DNA of 64,000 nt, from the NCBI GenBank assembly GCA_965262845.1, contig CBDHFX010000002.1, positions 620,001 through 684,000 on the forward strand. The letters run 5' to 3'. The notes beneath the pieces were generated by a model, which saw only the letters and a program-made list of their open reading frames with translations, was not told where the DNA came from and did not search any database. Shown here one piece after another: positions 58,955 through 64,000 of this stretch. The stretch's first letter is position 1, and every line of letters begins with the position of its first letter. Source of the DNA: ECT2AJA-044 sp965262845. Its GTDB lineage: Bacteria > Bacteroidota > Bacteroidia > Flavobacteriales > ECT2AJA-044. A program made the position numbers and the translations under genes.

Positions 58955-59901
58955 CCGGTCAGGCGCTTTTCAAGGGTTAGTGCGGTTTTTTTCAATAGCT
59001 GAAAAGCTGTTTCAGCCATGACGTTTCCCTTGTTATCCAGGCACGGGTTGATCTCTACAAATTCCATGCAGCATACTTTCGGATATGAGGCGAACCTGGT
59101 TAGCAGATCTTCTGCCTCACTTTCCCAGATACCATGATACACCGGAGTTCCTGTACCCATGGAAATGGTGGCATCCAGGGAATCAACGTCAAAACTGATA
59201 TAGATCCGGTCACAGTCAGATAGTTGTCCCAGGATCTCCTGAGCAACGGGGCATACTCCACGGTTGCGGACTTCGTCCACCTGGTAGTTTTTGATTCCTT
59301 CCCGCGCGATCAGTTTGTCTTCCGGCTCTTCGGTGTCCCGTACGGCAATAAGGAACAGATCCTCCGGAAGCACCCGTGGTTCGGGGCCTTTCATCCGGTT
59401 CCAGGCTTCCAGGGTGGCATCCTGAATATCATTGATGCAGTACTCCTCGTTATTTTTGCCCAAGGCCGTCGCCAGGGGCATACCGTGCACGTTTCCACTG
59501 GGGGTTGTGTACGGGGAGTGCAGATCTGCATGGGCATCGATCCAAACCACTCCGATCCGATCGTTCGGATAGGCCTTCCTGATCCCGGCGATGGTGCCAC
59601 CCGCCACGCTGTGATCACCCCCGATGATCAGCGGAAAAAATCCGCCCGTGAGGGCGTTGGAAACAGATGCCTCAATGCGATCATACTGATCAGCAATAGC
59701 GGTAATGTGTTTTCCGTTAGGTGTATCAACGGGATCAAAAAGATGTTCGTTGGCAGTCGGGATCACCTCCTGCTGATGGCGCGCGAAAAACTGGCTTCCG
59801 GCATTAAAAGCCGCGACCCTCAGGGCTTCGAAACCCAGGCTGGCGCCACGCGTGCCGGCGCCCAGTTCCGAGAGCGAAGTGAGCACCTTGATCCGACTCA
59901 T
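58951..59901 (-). CDS. Arginase/ureohydrolase family enzyme
   Basis: 316 residues. Binuclear manganese site: GGDHS (near residue 104), DAHADLHSP (near 134) and SFDVDSLDA (near 237). SGNVHGMPLA points to arginase rather than agmatinase. It hydrolyses arginine to ornithine and urea. Its stop overlaps the argS start (ATGA), so an arginine-consuming and an arginine-charging enzyme are translationally coupled. A GTGA hairpin copy encodes ALTGG just before the first metal motif. Confidence 0.92.
   Translation of the reverse strand: MSRIKVLTSLSELGAGTRGASLGFEALRVAAFNAGSQFFARHQQEVIPTANEHLFDPVDTPNGKHITAIADQYDRIEASVSNALTGGFFPLIIGGDHSVAGGTIAGIRKAYPNDRIGVVWIDAHADLHSPYTTPSGNVHGMPLATALGKNNEEYCINDIQDATLEAWNRMKGPEPRVLPEDLFLIAVRDTEEPEDKLIAREGIKNYQVDEVRNRGVCPVAQEILGQLSDCDRIYISFDVDSLDATISMGTGTPVYHGIWESEAEDLLTRFASYPKVCCMEFVEINPCLDNKGNVMAETAFQLLKKTALTLEKRLTG
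59640..59656 (+). repeat. Dispersed GTGA hairpin (copy 21)
   Basis: Plus strand reads ATC-CG-CCC-GTGA-GGG-CG, antisense in the arginase gene. Confidence 0.75.
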
Positions 59902-59968
59902 AAAATCGTTTTATCTGGGCGGCAAAGTTATGGAAATTCAACGGCCCGTGGCGATGGGGTAACTTTTG

Positions 59969-59976
59969 TATTTTTG
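59969..59976 (+). promoter_or_regulatory. -7 box of ftsK
   Basis: TATTTTTG matches TAnnTTTG, 16 bases before the ftsK ATG, in the 91-base divergent gap with the arginase gene. No clear -33 TTG. Confidence 0.45.
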
Positions 59977-59992
59977 ACGCGGACCTCAACCT

Positions 59993-62389
59993 ATGGCGAA
60001 AGCAAAGACCCCCAAAAAAACTTCCGACCCGAAGAAGATCAACCAAAACGCGTGGTATCGGCGTAAAAGCACGCATACCGTGGCCGGACTGCTGCTGCTC
60101 TTTTTCGCGCTTTTCGGATTCATCGCGTTCACGAGCTTTTTCTTTCACTGGTCGTACGATCAAAGCGAGATCGGCGAAGAGCTGCTGGCCAGCGACGTGC
60201 ACAATATTTTAGGCAAGGCCGGTGCGGTGGTGTCGCACTTCTTCGTGTGGCGGTACTTCGGGGTGAGTGCGTACTTTTTTCCCTACTTTCTGCTGATCCT
60301 CGGCATCAGGGTGCTGTTCCAATCCAAACGCCTGAAGCCACGCAAACTACTTTGGCGCGGACTGCTTGCCATGATCTGGTTCGTAGCACTGACCGGGTTC
60401 CTGTTCTCTGGATCGCATCCTGTGTGGGCCGGTGGTGCAGGCTACTACGTTTCCTTCTGGATGGGGAAAAGCCTCGGCACAGTTGGAACCGCCCTCGTAC
60501 TGTTCTTCCTGGTACTTGTGGGTATTGTCCGCTTCTTCAATATCACTCCGGCACACCTTCAGAAATGGTTTGTCAGGCCCTCACGGGCCGATGAGCCCAC
60601 CCCCGGATCGGAAAACGCCGCCGTTAAGGCAGAACCATCCGTGGGAACGACCCATGAAGGGGAACCCGACGTGGAACAGGTCATTGATCTGGGCACCGCT
60701 GCAGAAGAAGTGGGATCAGCAGCGGTGCCCGGGCCAGCTCCTACCCCGGTATCTGCTTCCGGATCAGCTAATGCAGGGCCGGAAACGATGGCTAATGATG
60801 TTGAATTGAGCGTGGAGGAAACGAAAGAGGAAGAATTAAGTGAGGAAGATGCCAAAGCCAGGCAAAAAGTCGAGTCCTACGGAGCGTATGACCCACGGCT
60901 TGATCTGTCCAAATACCTGTTTCCGGCCATTGATCTTTTAAACGACTATGGGAAGTCGAACATTACGGTGGATCAGGGCGAGTTGGAGGCCAATAAAAAC
61001 CAGATCGTTGAAACGCTCCGCAACTATAATATCGAGATATCCAGGATCAAGGCCACGATCGGACCAACGATCACTTTGTATGAGATCGTACCGGAGGCCG
61101 GGATCCGCATCTCCAAGATCAGAAACCTGGAAGACGATATCGCTTTGAGTTTATCGGCCCTCGGAATTCGGATCATCGCACCGATCCCCGGTAAAGGAAC
61201 CATCGGTATCGAAGTGCCTAACGCCCGGAAAAACATTGTGTCTATGCGCTCGGTGATCGCCAGCGAAAAGTTTCAAAAGGCTGATATGCAGCTTCCGGTT
61301 GCCCTCGGAAAAACCATCTCCAACGAAACCTTTGTAACGGACCTGGCTAAAATGCCGCACTTACTGATGGCCGGAGCTACGGGACAAGGTAAGTCGGTCG
61401 GACTCAATGCGGTGCTAACCTCCCTCCTCTATAAGAAACATCCGGCCGAAGTGAAATTCGTTCTGGTGGATCCGAAGAAGGTGGAACTCACCTTGTTCAA
61501 TAAGATCGAACGTCATTACCTAGCGAAATTACCTGGTGAGGAGGAAGCGATCATCACCGATACCAAAAAGGTGATCAATACCCTGAACTCCTTGTGTATG
61601 GAGATGGGTGACCGCTATGAAATCCTTAAAACGGCCAAGTGCCGGAACATTGTCGAATACAATAAAAAATTTGTCGGGCGGAAATTGAATCCGGAAGAAG
61701 GGCACCGATTCCTTCCCTACATTGTGTTGGTGATTGACGAGTTTGCGGACCTCATCATGACCGCCGGTAAGGAAGTGGAAACACCTATTGCCCGATTAGC
61801 ACAGCTGGCCCGTGCGATCGGGATCCACCTGATTATCGCAACCCAGCGTCCGTCCGTAAATGTCATCACGGGTATCATCAAGGCCAACTTCCCGGCACGG
61901 ATCGCTTTCCGTGTAACAAGTAAAATTGATTCGCGGACCATTTTGGATGCAGGTGGAGCCGATCAGCTGATCGGTAAGGGAGACATGCTAATTGCCCAGG
62001 GCAGTGAGCTTACCCGCCTACAGTGTGCCTTTGTGGATACGTCAGAGGTGGAGAAGATCACAGACTTCATTGGAAACCAACGGGCTTATCCCGAAGCTCA
62101 CCTACTCCCCGAATATGTAAGTGAAGAAGGGGGGGGAGTCGGAGAGATCGATCTGGATGATCGCGACAGCATGTTTGAAGAAGCGGCACGCATTTTGGTT
62201 CAGCATCAGCAAGGATCGGCCAGTCTTTTGCAGCGCAAGCTGAAACTGGGCTATAACCGTGCAGGGCGGATCATTGACCAGCTCGAAGCAGCCGGGATCA
62301 TAGGTCCATTCGAAGGCTCCAGGGCACGCGAGGTACTGATCCCGGATGAAATGGCCCTGGAAGAACATTTGAAACGAGAGAAGGAATAA
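59993..62389 (+). CDS. ftsK: DNA translocase FtsK
   Basis: 798 residues. Four N-terminal membrane helices (within residues 25-185), a proline/alanine/glutamate-rich linker (about 190-295), and a RecA-type motor with Walker A GATGQGKSVG (near residue 460) and Walker B LVIDEFADL (near 580). The C-terminal winged-helix gamma domain (from about 730: LLQRKLKLGYNRAGRIIDQL) reads orientation sequences. It pumps chromosome ends through the septum and activates dimer resolution. The linker carries PSRAD from a hairpin copy. A LolA-like gene and an LptF/G gene follow on the same strand. Confidence 0.97.
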   Translation: MAKAKTPKKTSDPKKINQNAWYRRKSTHTVAGLLLLFFALFGFIAFTSFFFHWSYDQSEIGEELLASDVHNILGKAGAVVSHFFVWRYFGVSAYFFPYFLLILGIRVLFQSKRLKPRKLLWRGLLAMIWFVALTGFLFSGSHPVWAGGAGYYVSFWMGKSLGTVGTALVLFFLVLVGIVRFFNITPAHLQKWFVRPSRADEPTPGSENAAVKAEPSVGTTHEGEPDVEQVIDLGTAAEEVGSAAVPGPAPTPVSASGSANAGPETMANDVELSVEETKEEELSEEDAKARQKVESYGAYDPRLDLSKYLFPAIDLLNDYGKSNITVDQGELEANKNQIVETLRNYNIEISRIKATIGPTITLYEIVPEAGIRISKIRNLEDDIALSLSALGIRIIAPIPGKGTIGIEVPNARKNIVSMRSVIASEKFQKADMQLPVALGKTISNETFVTDLAKMPHLLMAGATGQGKSVGLNAVLTSLLYKKHPAEVKFVLVDPKKVELTLFNKIERHYLAKLPGEEEAIITDTKKVINTLNSLCMEMGDRYEILKTAKCRNIVEYNKKFVGRKLNPEEGHRFLPYIVLVIDEFADLIMTAGKEVETPIARLAQLARAIGIHLIIATQRPSVNVITGIIKANFPARIAFRVTSKIDSRTILDAGGADQLIGKGDMLIAQGSELTRLQCAFVDTSEVEKITDFIGNQRAYPEAHLLPEYVSEEGGGVGEIDLDDRDSMFEEAARILVQHQQGSASLLQRKLKLGYNRAGRIIDQLEAAGIIGPFEGSRAREVLIPDEMALEEHLKREKE
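60576..60592 (-). repeat. Dispersed GTGA hairpin (copy 22)
   Basis: Minus strand reads ATC-GG-CCC-GTGA-GGG-CC, identical to copy 10. It lies antisense at the start of the variable FtsK linker. Confidence 0.75.
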
Positions 62390-62401
62390 CGCTAATAATT
62401 G

Positions 62402-63052
62402 ATGAAAAAGATATTTACAATGGTCACAATGGTGCTGGCATTGGCTGCCGTAGCACAACAGGACCCGGCCGCGAAGGCCCTGCTTGACGAAGTATCAGCC
62501 AAAACCAGGAGCTACAGGAATATTGCCCTGGACTTCACGGTTTCACTGGAAAATAAAGCAGCCAATATTCCGACCAGCACCATGACCGGTAACATACTGA
62601 TCCAGGGAGATCAGCATCATTTAACGCTCGGGGAAAACGAACAGATCAGTAACGGTGAACAGGTTTGGCGTATTTTGCCTAACGACGAAGTGGTGGAGAC
62701 CATGAACGTCGAAGATATGGAGGAGGAAGCTCTGACCTTCAGTCGCTTACTTACAATGTACGAAAGCGGATTCAAATACAAACTTGGGGATAAAAAAGCC
62801 TTCCGTAACCGTGAGGTACAGTTGATCTACCTTTTCCCGGAAAACGCCGATGCAGTCCCCTATAGCATCGTGGAGCTTGCCATAGACCCGGAAAACAAAC
62901 AGATCGTATACCTTATGGAAAAGGGCAAGGATGGAACCATTACAACCTACGAGATCAGTACCTTCCGATCGGATGTTGATATACCGGCCGGTACGTTTTC
63001 ATTTGACGAAAGCAACTATCCGGGATTCGAAGTGATCGATGTTGGATTTTAA
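62402..63052 (+). CDS. LolA-like outer membrane lipoprotein carrier
   Basis: 216 residues from ATG 62402. Signal peptide (KKIFTMVTMVLALAAVAQ), then a LolA-fold chain: DFTVSLENKAANIPTSTMTG, ILIQGDQHHLTLGENEQISNG and VWRILPNDEVV, with WRI as the central tryptophan strand. LolA carries lipoproteins from LolCDE across the periplasm. The gene order ftsK - lolA - lptF/G is widespread in Bacteroidota. Confidence 0.9.
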   Translation: MKKIFTMVTMVLALAAVAQQDPAAKALLDEVSAKTRSYRNIALDFTVSLENKAANIPTSTMTGNILIQGDQHHLTLGENEQISNGEQVWRILPNDEVVETMNVEDMEEEALTFSRLLTMYESGFKYKLGDKKAFRNREVQLIYLFPENADAVPYSIVELAIDPENKQIVYLMEKGKDGTITTYEISTFRSDVDIPAGTFSFDESNYPGFEVIDVGF

Positions 63053-63064
63053 TTCCGACACGCA

Positions 63065-64000
63065 TTGAAAGTCATTTCCAAATTTACCCTTAAGGCCTTT
63101 GTTAGCCCTTTCATGATCTCCTTCATGGTGATGCTCTTCATCCTGCTTATGCAATTCGTTTGGAAGTATGTGGATGATCTGGTCGGAAAAGGGCTGGAAT
63201 GGTATATCATTGCCAAGCTCCTGATCTATACCTCGGCGAGCCTGGTACCTCTTGCCTTACCTCTGGCCGTTCTCCTGGCGAGCATCATGACCTTCGGTCA
63301 GATGGGTGAAAATTGCGAACTGGTTGCCTTCAAGAGTTCAGGCGTCTCCCTCTTCCGGATCATGCGACCCTTACTCATTTCGATGTTTTTTTTATCGATC
63401 GGAGCCTTCCTTTTCAGCAACTACGTGATCCCTTATTCCAACCTCAAGAGCGGGGCATTACTGTGGGACATTACCCGCATTAAGCCGGCCTTCAACCTTC
63501 GGGCCGGAGTATTCTACAACGGTATCAAGGACTATTCCATCAAGGTCACTAAGAAAGGAGGTGAAAATGATAATCTGCTCGAGAATGTCATGATCTACGA
63601 CCATACGGCCCAGCGGGGAAATGTAAAGGTCATCAGAGCGAGAAGTGGCAAAATGACCATGGATGAAGAAGCAAATATCATGGCCCTGGAACTGTACAAC
63701 GGCTTTAGCTATGAGGAGATAAACCCCAGAAATCGCCAAAAACGCCGGAACTATCCGCTGCTACGGACTCATTTCCGCAAGGAAGTCATTCGCTTCGATC
63801 TGAGCACTTTCAAAATGAAACGGACCGACGAAGGGCTCTTCAAAAACAACTACAAGATGTTAAATCTAACCCAGCTGGCGAATTCCATAGATAGTTTGCA
63901 GGAGCAGCTCAATACCGAAGCGGGTGAATTCAGAGAGCGCCTGTCAGCACGATACGACTATGAGCCGTCTGTACAGATCGGGGGTGATACGGATTCCATA
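63065..64000 (+). CDS. LptF/LptG family permease (cut by window end)
   Basis: TTG start at 63065, open to the window edge (312 codons visible). The N-terminus (KVISKFTLKAFVSPFMISFM) leads into three TM helices with LVGKGLEWYIIAKLL and ASLVPLALPLAVLLASIMTFG, then MGENCELVAFKSSGVSLFRI, the LptF/LptG coupling helix. A periplasmic jellyroll follows (AFNLRAGVFYNGIKDYSIKV). LptFG with LptB extracts lipopolysaccharide from the inner membrane. Bacteroidota often carry larger variants than E. coli. Confidence 0.92.
   Translation, partial: MKVISKFTLKAFVSPFMISFMVMLFILLMQFVWKYVDDLVGKGLEWYIIAKLLIYTSASLVPLALPLAVLLASIMTFGQMGENCELVAFKSSGVSLFRIMRPLLISMFFLSIGAFLFSNYVIPYSNLKSGALLWDITRIKPAFNLRAGVFYNGIKDYSIKVTKKGGENDNLLENVMIYDHTAQRGNVKVIRARSGKMTMDEEANIMALELYNGFSYEEINPRNRQKRRNYPLLRTHFRKEVIRFDLSTFKMKRTDEGLFKNNYKMLNLTQLANSIDSLQEQLNTEAGEFRERLSARYDYEPSVQIGGDTDSI

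Noticed and set aside
1833..60592. The mini-hairpins as rho-independent terminators
   Set aside because: Nearly all lie inside coding sequence, many antisense, and none has a T-tract after the stem.
1833..60592. The mini-hairpins as GNRA-tetraloop RNA receptors in mRNA
   Set aside because: Orientation relative to the host gene is mixed, and triloop forms occur, so a consistent RNA role is unlikely.
1..64000. tRNA or rRNA genes
   Set aside because: No cloverleaf-like segment or rRNA-like stretch was noticed when reading the intergenic regions; a dedicated scan (tRNAscan-SE, Infernal) would be decisive.

Overview
The window is a piece of a Bacteroidota chromosome. The evidence is gene content: the gliding-motility lipoprotein GldH, a C-terminal type IX secretion sorting domain, DUF4270, the panC/panD/radA neighbourhood and the surE-lpxB-comEC cluster. 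Promoter-like -7 boxes of the form TAnnTTTG occur, and Shine-Dalgarno sequences are largely absent. Base composition is near 50% GC, rather high for a typical Flavobacterium, so I would not go below Bacteroidota, probably a Flavobacteriales relative. No rRNA, tRNA or CRISPR array was seen.

Layout. 1-1.7 kb (-): DUF4270 lipoprotein (cut by the window edge) and a single-domain glycogen-synthase-like protein. 1.8-7.6 kb (+): panC, panD, a flippase-like membrane protein, an rfaE2-type nucleotidyltransferase, radA and a fused OppD-OppF ATPase. 7.6-9.8 kb (-): a GT2 glycosyltransferase and a polytopic GT39-like protein. 10.0-11.8 kb: a complete IS1634-type insertion sequence. 12-16.1 kb (-): gldH, PBP1A, scoA, scoB. 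16.3-23.6 kb: a T9SS cargo protein, a second GT39-like protein, holB, pgk, cvpA, a small lipoprotein and pheS. 23.7-30.2 kb: acs (-), then a MacA/MacB-like exporter operon with two paralogous permeases. 30.4-31.9 kb: a SulP anion transporter. 31.95-33.22 kb: a short AT-rich accessory patch holding one unknown gene between direct repeats, an IS end fragment, a tandem 12-mer and an internally deleted IS relic. 33.2-38.0 kb (-): comEC (apparently shortened), spoIID/lytB, lpxB, a small membrane protein and surE. 38.1-45.1 kb: a Bax-inhibitor-1 family protein, DUF456, glcD (-), and a DPP4-like peptidase with a POT peptide transporter. 45.2-50.3 kb (-): a LolA-like protein, two FtsX permeases, a LolD-like ATPase and an outer-membrane barrel. 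50.4-54.2 kb: small lipoprotein, GCS2-CBS ligase and an AstE/aspartoacylase-like hydrolase. 54.3-59.9 kb (-): arginase, argS, ffh, folD, YceI. 60.0-64.0 kb (+): ftsK, a LolA-like carrier and an LptF/LptG permease (cut by the edge).

The strongest unexplained signal is not a gene. About 22 copies of a tiny hairpin are scattered through the window, mostly inside coding sequence on either strand. The consensus is NTC-N1N2-SCC-loop-GGS-N2'N1'. The outer stem bases change but stay complementary, and nearly every loop is GTGA, GCGA, GCCA, GCA or GAA closed by C-G. This is the GNA/GNNA class known to make unusually stable single-stranded DNA hairpins. Nine copies share the exact 10-mer GCCGTGAGGC or its complement, where about 0.1 is expected by chance. 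The accessory patch at 31.95-33.22 kb is the second most interesting region.
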